This document shows positions 24,134 to 34,982 of a stretch of 44,159 bases of DNA, in pieces. Positions within the stretch are counted from its first letter, which is position 1, and each line of letters begins with the position of its first letter. The notes beneath the pieces are model-generated. The model was given only the letters and a program-made list of their open reading frames with translations, was not told the DNA's origin and made no database searches. The stretch spans positions 1 through 44,159 of the forward strand of contig MU404237.1 in assembly GCA_022695795.1 (NCBI GenBank), given 5' to 3'. Position numbers and translations under genes: made by a program. Source of the stretch: Biscogniauxia marginata (Eukaryota; Ascomycota; Sordariomycetes; Xylariales; Xylariaceae).

Positions 24134-25410
24134 TCAAAATACACTGATGTAATTGCCAATCCTCTCCTTCTGGTTCTGTGCTATGCACTCGGCAATCCAC
24201 GTAATGTTACGGATTTCCTGATTGGTCAGCTGGTGAATTCCGGTAGTCCGGGGGTGAAAGTCACTACTTACTTGCTCCCTCAGCTTCACCCATGCATACA
24301 CGATAGCGTAAGTGAACTGTCTCGTGAAGGCGTTTTTGGAGATCTCCATCTCCTTCTGGTAGAACATGTCCTCAAGACTCCTCTCGTTACCGCTAGCGCC
24401 ACCAGCCATGTTGCCAGGTCCCGACGGTCCACCCCCCAGTCCAGCAGCATCGAAGAAGCTCTTGAAGTCAGAAACACCATCAACTGCCAATCTTACCCCC
24501 TCGAAGTCATCTGCTCTCGATAGCATCAGAGTGCCTTCCGGGTATAACCGGCCGAAGTTCGGGTACAACTTCTTACGATCTGCCTTGCTCAGGTCGGTAC
24601 CGAACGAGTTCAGCGTGATGTTGATCGCTCGCCTATCTGCTTCGAACTCCAGGATCTCGCTCATAACCTCGGCGGTAGGGGTTCCAACCATATCTGAGTG
24701 GGTATTGACGAAGTTGTAGAAGTCTTCAAGGTAGTTCTTATACAGAGTGTTCCGTACGATTTCAATGTTCAGCTCGTCGAGGTCCTGGTGACTCAGGCTG
24801 CCCTTGAAGTAGGGGGCTAGCGGGGTCTCTATCAACACGCTGTTGTATAGTTCCTCGATATTCGTTGCTACACAGAGGACGGGCATGGTCTCAAACCAGC
24901 CGAGAGGATGGCATCGTTCCAGCAGCTCGCGGGTATCTCGTTCGTGCAGGGTACCGGTGATGAGAAGCGCAACATTGTCGATCATATAGCCGTATGTTAG
25001 GTAGTCCAAGAACTGAGCGAGGGATCCGACCGCGTTCGCGCGAACGTAGCGAAACTCGGAAACGAGCTTGTCGGTCGTTTTGGCGGCGAGACTGGACGTG
25101 GAAGGGTTCGGGGGGAGGGAGCCGAGGAAATCGCCATAGGCAGGACCCAGCTGGAGCTTGAGATCTAAAATAATCGAGTCAGGCCTTGCATTTATATGCC
25201 ATAAAAAGGGGGCATTTGGTATACCATCAATAGTCTCGCACTGGGTTAAGTTGGAATAGTTGGCACCGGTCAGAAGGCCGTTTCGATATCCCCGAACGAT
25301 ACCCTCGATGTAGCTGTCCATTGATTGTTAGCACATGAATCTCAATACAAAGCATGAGGCTGACGAGTGGGAGCGTACCCATTGTTGACATTGAAGAATA
25401 GACCCTCCAT
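24134..25410 (-). CDS. VMA6: V-type ATPase subunit d (V0 sector)
   Basis: Four exons on the minus strand (25410-25379, 25313-25225, 25164-24272, 24217-24134) yield about 365 residues, as in fungal Vma6. The first exon codes only MEGLFFNVNNG. The rest is very conserved: GYIEGIVRGYRNGLLT, FRYVRANAVG, DYLTYGYMIDNVALLI, LERCHPLGWFETMP, and the C-terminus WIAECIAQNQKERIGNYISV. Subunit d caps the membrane c-ring on the cytosolic face of the vacuole/endosome V-ATPase and couples it to the central stalk. Introns are 65, 60 and 54 nt. The last two are multiples of three and free of stops, so unspliced RNA stays open; family conservation across both junctions supports removing them. It is divergent from NOP58. 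Confidence 0.96.
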
Positions 25411-25851
25411 GGTGATAGAAATTATTGTAGTTGATGAAAGCAAGTCCTCTCGCCAGCGGTATTCGTGAAGCCTGCTGCATCCACTAATAAGACGGGAGGA
25501 AAGCTTGCAGGTGGACGTAAAGTGTTTAGGTTAGCTTCCGGCGAGGTCGAACACCGAAAGCAAGGACCACATGCACGGGCCCATATAACTACTCTTTATA
25601 GATTAGCAGGTTAGGTTACCAGCCACGGTGGTCTCCACTTGATGTGGCTTCGAAGATAGCTCCCAGAAATTTTAATTTTTTTTCCTTCAAAGCTTGGAGA
25701 GGAAATCAATTTTTTTCTCCTCCTGCCAGAGGGAGTATTTATTCCACCAACCTTTCCTCCCAACATTGTTAGGACACCCCCGACGCCGCGACGAAGGAAG
25801 CTGCGCAGGATCCCGCATCGGATAATTTGTTTAACAATAAATCCTGCCGCA
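25411..25851. promoter_or_regulatory. Shared upstream region of VMA6 and NOP58
   Basis: 441 bp lie between divergent start codons. An AAATTTT-T-rich stretch at about 25667-25687 resembles the yeast rRNA-processing element core (AAAAATTTT) found before ribosome-biogenesis genes. The match is loose, and AT-rich runs arise easily by chance, so it is only suggestive for NOP58. Confidence 0.4.
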
Positions 25852-27971
25852 ATGCCTCTCTTCGTTCTTGCCGAGACGCCTGCGGGGTGAGTTCTTCTGC
25901 TAATTGAACAACCTTGCGTGGGCGAATGCTAATGCGATGGGATGATAGCTACGGCCTGTTCAAGGCTAAGGACAAGAAACTGTTGTCGCGAGATGATGTA
26001 TCTCAGCAGCTCTCCAGCGCCGAGGCCATCAATTCAATGTAAGCCGGCCCTTTTGCTTTGCAATTGGTTCGTGTTCGTGTTAAGCCTGTATGCTCACGAG
26101 TTCGTCTAGGCTGTCGCTCAAGAAGATGGTAAAGTTCGAGGATTCGGCTCAAGCGCTCAGCGAATACTCCGCCTTGACAGACGGCAAGGTCACCCCCATG
26201 CTTCAGAACCTGCTCGACGATATCAAGGAGGAGAGAAAGGCGTCGCTGGCCGTTGCCGACCCTAAGCTCGGTGCCGCCATCAATATTCTGCCCGAGCTCC
26301 AGATCTCCCCCGTCTCCGACTCGTCCACGAACGAACTGTTCCGCGCCATCAGGACCTACCTCCCTGAACTCTTCCCCGAGATGGATAACACTTACCTGGG
26401 AAATATGGCGCTTGCTCTATCTCACTCCATCTCCCGCCACAAGCTCAAGTTCTCCCCCGACAAGGTTGATGTTATGATTGTTCAGGCAATCAAGCTCCTC
26501 GACGATCTAGACAAGGAATTGAACAACTACGCCATGAGAGTCAAGGAGTGGTATGGCTGGCATTTTCCCGAGATGGACCGTATTGTTAACGACAATCTCG
26601 CCTATGCTCGTATTATTATGGCTATGGGTGCGCGAGAGAACGCGGCTAGCACCGACCTCTCGGAGATATTGCCTGAAGATATCGAGACTCGAGTCAAGGC
26701 AGCCGCTGAAATCAGTATGGGTACCGAAGTTGAGGAAATGGACCTCGAAACCATCAAGATGCTGGCCGAGCAGGTCGTCAGCTTCACTGAATATCGCCAG
26801 CAGCTCTCGCAATACCTAACGTCACGAATGAAGGCTATTGCGCCAAACCTGACCGAGATTCTCGGCGAGTTAGTCGGTGCTCGTCTCATCGCTCATACCG
26901 GTTCGCTTATGAAACTCGCCAAGAGCCCCGGTAGTACAATCCAGATTCTAGGTGCCGAGAAGGCTCTCTTCCGAGCCCTGAAGACCAAGCACGACACGCC
27001 AAAATATGGCCTTATCTATCACTCTTCTCTAGTTGGACAAGCAACTGGCAGGAACAAGGGCAAAATTGCCCGTATGCTTTCTGCTAAGGCTGCTCTGTGT
27101 CTTCGTGTCGACGCTCTCTCGGAGCTTAACACTGAAGGTCTTGATGGCGAGGAGATTGCAATTGACGACGACGAGAGAGCCGATATGGGCATCAGATTAC
27201 GTGCAAACCTCGAGGACAAGCTGAGGAAGCTGGAAGGGAAGCCGTTGCTGTCGAAAGGCACCAGGATCGCCCCCAATGGCTTTGCTCCTTCTAAGTTCGA
27301 GGTCAAGCCAACACGGAATTACAATACCGACGCGGACGGTCTTGCCACTACCCAATCCAAGAAGGCATCAAAACCTCTGATACAAGAAGTTGAAGAAATA
27401 CCAAGGGCAAATGGGGATGGCGAAGAGGACGAGTCAGAGGAGGAGAAAGACTCAGATGCCGAAATGGGTGGCACAGAAAAAGGTACAGTCACCGCTTCCT
27501 TCCCACCACCAGCTCCAACGCTATCTATTTTTTCACCTATCAAAATCCACATGTACTGACAAACTAGCAGAGAAGCGCAAAGCCAAGAAAGAAAAGGAGT
27601 CACCAAAAGATGCACGGGAAGAAAAGAAGTCCGGGAAGAAGGATAAAAAGGCTACTAAGGAGGTGATTTCTCCAGGCACTCCCCAAATACCGGGCACAAA
27701 ACTATCAGATGCGGACTACGCTCGGCTAGCGGAGCAAGCTGGCATCTCGGTCAAAAAGTTCAAGCGGAAGTTTGAGCGCGGCGATGTTAAGCTAAATGGC
27801 GATGGCTCGCCACAAGTGGTTAGCAAGAAGGAGCTCAAGAAGCTGAAGAAGGCCGAAGCTAAGGCTGCCGCCGCTGAAGACGAGGCTTCAGTTAATAAGA
27901 AGCGAAAGCACGACGATGAAGGCGCGGAGAAGAAGAGCAAGAAGAAGCCTAAGAAGGACAAGGCTTCGTAG
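25852..27971 (+). CDS. NOP58: Box C/D snoRNP core protein Nop58
   Basis: Four exons (25852-25886, 25949-26038, 26110-27482, 27571-27971) give about 632 residues. The N-terminus [17 protein letters not shown] and the NOP5NT region occupy roughly residues 1-70, the NOSIC/coiled-coil region is near 160-210, and the Nop domain runs to about 400, with [12 protein letters not shown] and [19 protein letters not shown]. The tail is rich in KKE/KKD-type lysine clusters, as in Nop58/Nop5. The protein assembles with Nop1, Nop56 and Snu13 on box C/D snoRNAs in the nucleolus to guide 2'-O-methylation and pre-rRNA processing. The third intron (88 nt) lies inside the charged tail and contains an in-frame stop, so its retention would give a protein lacking the lysine-rich end. 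Confidence 0.97.
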
Positions 27972-29220
27972 GCACTGTTCATGCTCTTTCGTCTCTGTAT
28001 CATATCATTGCAAAAGTATATTGCTGTTCTTGGTCATGGACGGCGGCGTTTCGGATGGGTCATACCAGCACTGGGTTTGAGTGGGAGTTGAATTTTGTCT
28101 CTGCCTCGGTCGATAGCCTTGTACCTAGCTTGAATGGAAGCGAGTTTCAGCTGTTGTTCAATACGTATAATTCGATATCAATCACTTGCACTGTTATGAA
28201 CACGACTTTAAACCGTTACATACCTATTCCATGGATAATCACGGAAGTGTGTTTTCTCGAAACTAGGTCTGCATCGTAGTTGTGGTGGCTTTATCTACGC
28301 TCTTACGTTCATGTTTTTATACCCGACCTTTACAACCCAAGATACAAGAGGTACAACATATCCACAAACGCCTTCCATTGGACAGGGGCAAGCTTCTAGG
28401 CTATATGAACAATTAATCACTTGCTCTATAGATGTAAAGAAAATATACTATTTCAGGCGTACTTCCCCGATTGGTAACAAGTGATAAATTTGTAATCGAG
28501 CTGGTTATGCGAAGCGTGATACATACTTTCATTAGGTATTTACCTATAAATATCTTTATTACAAAGTGCTATTAAATCACGATAGTAGTACTGTCAATCT
28601 GCAGGATCGTGGCAATTTTTTTCTCCAATGCCGACTTAATAAATTGATTAGATCGGCGGTTCGTGAAACATATGGAGGATATTTCGAAGATGGTAGGGTA
28701 AGCTACTGTACTTCGACGTAGACAACGGCGCAATAGTATAGTCCCTACGTACCTAGTCTAGGTATTTAAAATATCTTCAAGAAATGCCACCACTAGGAAG
28801 ACTAGATACAGCGCATTCTGGGAAATTATAAAAAATATTGATGTCGAATCCTAATAATGCTTCTCTCAGGATTGAATGTCACTTATACACCAATATGAAA
28901 TAAACCAATTTGAACACACCAAAACTATAACACAAGTTCATAGTTTATAATAGATTCCCACCAAGCAATCATCGAGCCAGGAATCCCAACTTCTTAACCC
29001 CTGTAGTCTACCTGTTGGAGCAAAAGAGTTTGACTTCAACAAGGGCTATCTAGAGCAGATTCTAAAAAAAGGGGGGGAAGAGAGAAAGAAAGTAGAACCG
29101 CAAAAATACTAAGTTCAACACTCTTCTTATGTCGCAAAAGCGACGCTGCAATTGCACTATAACAATTACGCCTTATATATAGCCCACGACATATAAGGTA
29201 GGCATCTATCTCACTCGTAC
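27972..29220. other. 1.25-kb AT-rich stretch without a gene
   Basis: The NOP58 3' flank and the 3' flank of the DUF5695 gene, tail to tail. Only short, composition-driven open frames are present. Poly-A and poly-G runs occur near 29065-29080. Confidence 0.6.
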
Positions 29221-32200
29221 CTAAACCCGTACCAGCTCAACTACCACACCATCTCCCGCAAGCGGTATCTGCCACCCGCCGCGCAATTCACTAACATCCG
29301 GCGAGGCTACCTTATACGCGACACTGTCCGCATTCCCCTCGACCCACAGCACCGCCGCCTGCGCCTCCGGCCCTCCCTCGAGCTGTGTCAGCGTGACCGA
29401 GACGACGCCCGAACCGGCCACGTAGCTAAACCTCTCGATGGTCCCCGCGTCGACACTAACCTCCACGCCCAGCGGCCCGACAACTATCCTCCTCCCCACG
29501 GGCCCCGTGACTCGCACGCTGACGCGCCCGCCAGAATCCTCTTCCTCCTCCTCTAGCACGCCCCCGTACGCGAGCAAGCCGAAGGCCTCGTGGCGCGCGA
29601 CGTAGGTCCCCGAGCCGAGCGCGAGCCCCAGGAACCCGGGGCCGTAGTCGCCGCTGTAGCCGTCCCACTTGAGCGTGTCGGGGAAGGAGTGGAAGGACGC
29701 GGCCGCGAAGCCGGCGGCGTTGATGTTGGATAAGGGACCGCTGATGCCGCCGTACCCGGCTGCCAGGAGGTACGTATCCGTCGGGTCGGCGCGGAAGGCA
29801 GATAGCAGGACCTGCGCGTTCAGCGCGGAGCCGTAGTGGTGGATTTGCCGTTCGATGCGCTGGAGCTTGCCTCCGTAACTGTGATGAGGTGGGGAAGGTG
29901 AGTAATTATTAAATTATTTTTGACGTTGAACGGAGGCGGGATTTGTGGTTGTTGTGGAGATAAGACTTGTGAATGGATGTAAAGGGCCTGGGGAAAGGCC
30001 CGGGGAAAAGGACAGGGAAAAAAGGGGGAACCCAAGCAACTCACATGTTATCCCAGTACCGACGTGCATTACCATTCCAGCCCCAATGAGGCACCGTGGG
30101 CACGTATCCAAGCACGCTGTTAACCGTCTTGGTAGCCGTATCCGTGAAGCCAAAATACCTATTGAACTCAAACCCCCCCGTTAGCAAAAATACACATCAA
30201 GAAAAAGCCATGGAGGCATAGGTAGCATCTAGCTGATTTAGCAGAAAGCGAAAGAGGGAGGGGAGGGGGGGGGGAGCGTACTTAGCCCAGTAATAAACAC
30301 CCTCCTGACCCGTCGAGTCCCACGCCATCTCGCTCCCGTAGGGCACCTCCTCCCCATCCCACTGTGCGGCGCGGGACCGCATAGCCTGCTCGACTTCCTG
30401 AGCCTCGGCCGTCAGTCCCTCGCGCCCGAGATCCTTCAGAATCTCCCCGAACACCGTCTCGCCCATGAGCCCGACGCGGCTGTACGCGACGTCGTCCTGT
30501 ACGCCCCTCACGACCGTGCCATGCGCACGCGCGAGATACCAATCCCACCCGTGCTGGGCACCACCACCACCACCACTACCCGTCCCGTTCATCAGCGCCG
30601 GGTATGCTCTCGCGACACGGTACAGCGCCCAGTGCGCCGCGGCGACGTGCACGTAGTCGTAGGCGCGGTCGACGGCGTACGCGGCCTCGCGGTCCCAGGA
30701 CCACCAGTTGCCCCAGTCGATGTCGGCGCTGTACGCGAAGTCGGTCGCGCCCGGGTCGTAGTAGAAGGCGCTCTTGCGCACTGCGTGGTCGCCCGTGTCC
30801 TGGACCGTGCCCCAGAGGACGCCGTCGACGAAGGCCGCAAGTTTGGCAACCTCGCTCGCGGACGGGCGCAGCACCTGCTTCGCGACCGCAGCGAGGTACG
30901 CGCCCACGCCCCCCTCGTCGCTGAGCCCCGAGATCCAGACCCGCGCGTCCTGCGTCACGAGCGCCGAGGCCTCGTAGTCGTAGGTCAGCGGCGCGGGGGC
31001 GCGGCCGAACGGGTCTGACGCGTCGGAGAACCACTGCTCGTTCGTCAGGAATGCGCCCATATCGCCCAGGGCCTCGGCCGCCGGCTTCGTGACGTGGTAG
31101 TGGATGGTCTGGACTTTGCCGTCGGCGTACGCGACGGTCAGGCGCACGCGGCCCCACGCCGACGCCGCCGGCGTCACGGTGTACGCGCCGGGGGAAGAGA
31201 GCCGGACGGCGGCGAGGGCGCCGGCGGGGTCGCTCGCGATCGAGGACACGTCCGCATCGGACTGGAGGAACAGCCGCGCGGGCTCGCCGCGCGGGATGAT
31301 GTACCCCGGGACGCCGAACGCGACGGGCGAGCCCGCATCCCGGAGCTTGGCGTCGATGCCGCGCACGCCGTCCGGCACGGCCGAGAAGCGGACCCCGAAG
31401 CGGAGCGCCTCGCCGGGGGCCAGGGTGCGCGAGGAGGCGTCGTTCCACGGCGCGACGCCGCGCCACTCGTTCTCGGCCCACGCGCGGCTGAGCACCTGCC
31501 ACTCGTAGAAGCCCTCGAACGTCTGGCTGCCGTAGTACGTGGGCTCGCGGGAGGGCTCGTCGAGGTTGCGGTAGGCCTCGAGGGGCGTGTCGGTGCCGGC
31601 GAGGGGGGTGACCACGAGCGCCGCGCCCGTGCCGCGCACGGGGTTCGCGCGGATGTACCCCGCGTGCATGCCGACGTACGGGTCCGACAGCGAGCACAGC
31701 CGCTGGATGTCCTCCGCGGCGCGGTTCGTGAAGATGCTGTTGAACTCGGCCGGGAAGCCGAGGCTGCCCAGCTCGAGCGCTGTCGCGCCCGCGTTGGTCA
31801 GCGTGAACCGCAGGCCGAGGTCCCCCGACACATCGAGCCATTCGCGCGTCACGTTGATCGGGCCCGCCGGCAGCGTTGCGCTGAGGTCCGAGGCCGCGAG
31901 CGCGCCGTCGGTGTCGACTGCTGCCACTGGTTTCCGGGCCGCGGCGGAATCGCCATCGATCCACGCGGTGGCGCCATCCTCACGATAACGGAAAGTGATA
32001 TCACCCCAGTGGTACTGATTGTTGCTCGCTCGCTCGGACAGCAGATCAAAGGGGAGAAAGTCAAATGTGTCTCCCGCCGGGGTTAGCGAGGCCAAAACCT
32101 GGGCGTCACGGACGAGCTGTGCGTTGAAGTTCGTCGTGTTGACCGTGATGTAGCCATTACCCAGGCCGAGGGTGTCGTCCTGGCACCAAACGCCGGCGAG

Positions 32201-32236
32201 GAAAACGAGGAAAGTTCCTCTTTGCAATAGTATCAT
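29221..32236 (-). CDS. Secreted DUF5695-family glycoside-hydrolase-like protein
   Basis: Three exons on the minus strand (32236-30282, 30158-30045, 29878-29221) join in frame to about 908 residues. Residues 1-19 look like a signal peptide ending near VWCQ, followed by DDTLGLGNGYITVNT. Stretches such as FDFLPFDLLSERASNNQYHWGDITFRYR and YWDNIYGGKLQRIERQIHHYGSALNA resemble the DUF5695 family of large fungal and bacterial secreted proteins. These carry a beta-rich N-terminal part and a helical, alpha/alpha-toroid-like C-terminal part; the family is thought to act on carbohydrates, but its substrate is not established. Introns are 123 and 166 nt. Base composition is much more GC-rich than the flanks, which produces long open frames on the other strand. 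An acidic EEEEED run lies near residue 795. It sits apart from other wall-degrading genes. Confidence 0.85.
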
Positions 32237-32899
32237 CGTGATCTTCGGAGCAGATGCGTAGATGGGAACTACGTGTCAAGGACACCCAGGGTCTCGCTGG
32301 TTGTTATTACAGCCATCTCGACAACGTGCACCGCTTAAGTAGTCAACTGGCCATCGTCCTCCCATTCGACAGTCTCATTCGTTGAAGCGCTCGCACCCTC
32401 GCCCGTGACGTTGTATTTGATATCCATTTCCAGGTCGACCTGGTTAGCTGCGGGGTATAGTCGGATTTCTTGGATCTTTTCGTATCTTTGCTCTGTTCCT
32501 GATAGATGGGAAATCAAAGTCCCTGTGGAGTTAGTTGAGGTTACAGCGCCGCCCGTTGGCAGAACAAGACTGGAAATGTTGAACCTGGTGCCGGCGCGGC
32601 AGCGTTCCTGCATAACCTTCCTCTTTAGGATTCGCTGGTGTAATCAGACCCAGTCGTCGGCTAACCTAATAAAATAATGTGGTCAGCTGCTGCCAGCTGG
32701 GAGAGCGGAGAGAAAACTGAGTGGGTCGCTGACGTTATAGCTAGGTAAGCTAGGTAAGCTACCTAGTAAACTGTACATAGGTACCTAGTTCGTAAAGCTC
32801 CTTCCCCAGCTAAAGTCAACGTCGATCATCTTTTCTACATTCTTCAACAACTGCAACGTCACACTCTCCCCATTCGGCTCAGTGACATTGTCCCTTAAG
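32237..32899. promoter_or_regulatory. Upstream region between DUF5695 gene and Hub1
   Basis: These 663 bp separate the two divergent starts. The half next to Hub1 is a pyrimidine-rich leader (near 32800-32899), and TAGGTAAGC/GTACCTAG repeats occur at about 32740-32790. A possible gene fragment on the minus strand lies at 32335-32613 and is listed separately. Confidence 0.45.
32335..32613 (-). pseudogene. Hypothetical open frame or gene fragment, unknown function
   Basis: A 92-codon minus-strand frame has mostly C- or G-ending codons, a protein-like composition and four N-glycosylation sequons (NIS, NST, NVT, NET), so it may be the last exon or a remnant of a gene for an extracellular protein. 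The frame remains open upstream for a few codons past the ATG, then meets a stop, with a CACCAG acceptor-like site just before the open part. No convincing upstream exon is visible in the 200 bp towards Hub1. I do not recognise a family. It could also be a chance open frame. Confidence 0.25.
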
Positions 32900-33745
32900 A
32901 TGTCAGACAAGGCCGTCTCCCCCGTTCCAGCGCGAAATGACTCGCCTCCACCCCGCAAACAAAGCAAAGGTGGTGACCGCAGCCAATCACCGCGTCGCGA
33001 CCGCTATGCTCGAGAAAGAGCCGACGATAAACGGCGTGACGATGAGAAGCGACGTGACGACTTTCGCCCTCGGGGTGATGACAATTATCGACCCTCCGAG
33101 TCTACTCGCGGTAGACGCGATCGAGGTGATAGGGATGACGATAGGGGCAGGGACAGGGACAGAGTCAGAGACATAGACAGAAACCAAGACCGAGATCAGG
33201 CCCAGGCTCGGGAGCGACATCGGCCGAAGAGGAACAATGGGGGCTTCAGATTCAAGGACAACCGCCGCGACGAGGATGACGAGGAAGATAGAGGCCGCCG
33301 TGGAGGTTCATTCAGAGGCTATCGCAACCGCTCGCCCTCGCCGCGCAGACGTGATCGAGACCGAGACCGAGGCCGGGACCAGGACCGCGACCGCGACCGT
33401 GACGCCGGTACGTCTTCGTCCAAAAAGCCCAAGAAGAGCAAGTCTGCCGAGGGCGACACCTCTCAGCCGCCGGCCCGAGCACCCGCGGCGCCCACCGTCG
33501 GCGGGGAAGAGATGATCATCGTGCACGTGAACGACCGCCTGGGCACCAAGGCCGCCATCCCGTGCTTCGCCTCGGACCGCATCAAGGACTTCAAGATCAT
33601 GGTCGCCGCGCGCATCGGCCGGGAGCCCCACGAGATCCTCCTGAAGCGCCAGGGCCAGCGGCCCTTCAAGGACATGCTCACGCTCGCCGACTACGAGATC
33701 AGCAACGGGGTGCAGCTGGACCTGGAGGTGGATACCGGTGATTGA
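32900..33745 (+). CDS. HUB1: Hub1/UBL5 ubiquitin-like protein with Arg/Asp/Ser-rich N-terminal extension
   Basis: Single exon of 281 residues. The C-terminal 77 residues (205-281, from MIIVHVNDRLG) are a Hub1/UBL5 ubiquitin-like fold: the NDRLG start, the C18-x3-D22 region, DFK at 26-28, and LLKRQGQRPFKD (Hub1 numbering from that Met). Hub1 binds the tri-snRNP protein Snu66 through HIND peptides and tunes splice-site use. Asp22, known in yeast for HIND contact, is present here. Residues 1-204 are a low-complexity extension with PPPRKQ, RS-type SPRRDR motifs, and long RD/DRDR runs, like the RS-like domains of splicing factors. The chain ends in EVDTGD, not the YY-hydrophobic end of yeast and animal Hub1. 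Start: ATG 32900; the open frame extends a few codons upstream but without an earlier ATG. Confidence 0.92.
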   Translation: MSDKAVSPVPARNDSPPPRKQSKGGDRSQSPRRDRYARERADDKRRDDEKRRDDFRPRGDDNYRPSESTRGRRDRGDRDDDRGRDRDRVRDIDRNQDRDQAQARERHRPKRNNGGFRFKDNRRDEDDEEDRGRRGGSFRGYRNRSPSPRRRDRDRDRGRDQDRDRDRDAGTSSSKKPKKSKSAEGDTSQPPARAPAAPTVGGEEMIIVHVNDRLGTKAAIPCFASDRIKDFKIMVAARIGREPHEILLKRQGQRPFKDMLTLADYEISNGVQLDLEVDTGD

Positions 33746-34982
33746 GAGGGATGGGGGGTTAGTCAAGTCTGGAGGAGGATGGGTAGGGCAAATTTGTTCG
33801 TTTCCGTCTCTGGGTATTCCATGTCGGTTGTTGGATTGGTTTTGCATGTTATGAATCCATGCTACTCGTCTACAAGCTCTGGGAAATTTGCAAATGATAC
33901 CCCATTGTTCGAGTTTTGAAAGTATTTGATGTCTATAGCTGCGTACGTGCTATCTTTTCGTGCCGTGCTGTTCTGCTAGGCACCAATGAACCCATTCCTA
34001 GTGCTAGGAATTATAAAAAAAGATTATAAAAAATTATAAAATTAGAAGTTCCTCGATGAGTGCAGGTATAGGCGAGACTGTGTTGACCACTATTATCTTT
34101 GACCATAATCATCACGTTCGCCAAGCCGGGACCGGAGAGTACTGATTTCTTCGGACGTACAAACCTCGAGTCCCTCTGCCCGTCAATGCGCGCCTCTGTT
34201 TTAGATTATCCCCTTGTAATACGCCCGATACCTGGAGACATCCCGATATTCACACCTTTATTTCTTATGCCAACGAGTCTATTCTTATGTGAAACAACAA
34301 TTCGTAACAGATTCCACGGTTTTTAAATTCTAGATGGTTTGTTGTAGGTACAGGCATTTCGAAGGGGGTACAGCAGCTCGCGGTTCATACAATCCCATTT
34401 ACCACGGTAACGAAATCCTCCCTGGGCCGATTTTGGAGCGAGGGTTCTTCTAAATTGATCATTATCAAGTTTCCCAACGAATCTCTCTCTACGTTGGCAG
34501 GATAGCGCTGCCCACACTCTAATGTTAGGTATACCCCCCTTTCCTACTCGGTATACCGAAACTTCCAATTTCCAAGACTACTCGTAAGAAGTAGGATGTG
34601 CGTAAAATAGTACATGTACAAAAGGCTTCTTCTGACTGGATGTGCGCTGGAATTCGACTGGATTGCCTTGTGTTAAGTAGATTCTATGGGAAGATAATAC
34701 CTGCCGGACATGTATTTGGTGGTTTTACCCTTCAATATTAATCAATATACCATGCAATATGTACTTAAAATTTTGAAATACCTACAAAATAGAGGAGTTA
34801 TTAAGCGGTGTCGTAACCCCGTAACTTGGATGGGTGTGAAATCGTGATGTTCATTAATACCTAGCCATTTCACCGAAAGAAAAACAAAAAGAACAAGTAG
34901 AGATAAAAACCAACATAACACGTTCATGTCACCCAAGTCTCGTTCGCCCATGCTTTGCTAGTATTTATTCGTAGGTATTGTA
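33746..34982. other. 1.2-kb convergent spacer without a gene
   Basis: The 3' flanks of Hub1 and the MFS transporter. AT-rich; a short imperfect repeat of ATTATAAAAAA type lies at 34010-34045. I see no protein-like frame. Confidence 0.6.

Noticed and set aside
30576..31964. 462-codon minus-strand frame within the DUF5695 exon
   Set aside because: It is a shadow frame, dominated by Arg, Pro and Gly; the overlapping frame has the signal peptide and family motifs.
31094..32086. 330-codon plus-strand open frame antisense to the DUF5695 gene
   Set aside because: It is an artefact of GC-rich codons: Arg/Ala/Gly/Val-rich, no domain, and fully inside a recognisable minus-strand gene.
32785..32967. 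60-codon minus-strand frame over the Hub1 start
   Set aside because: It covers the pyrimidine-rich leader and first codons of Hub1 in antisense and has no independent support.
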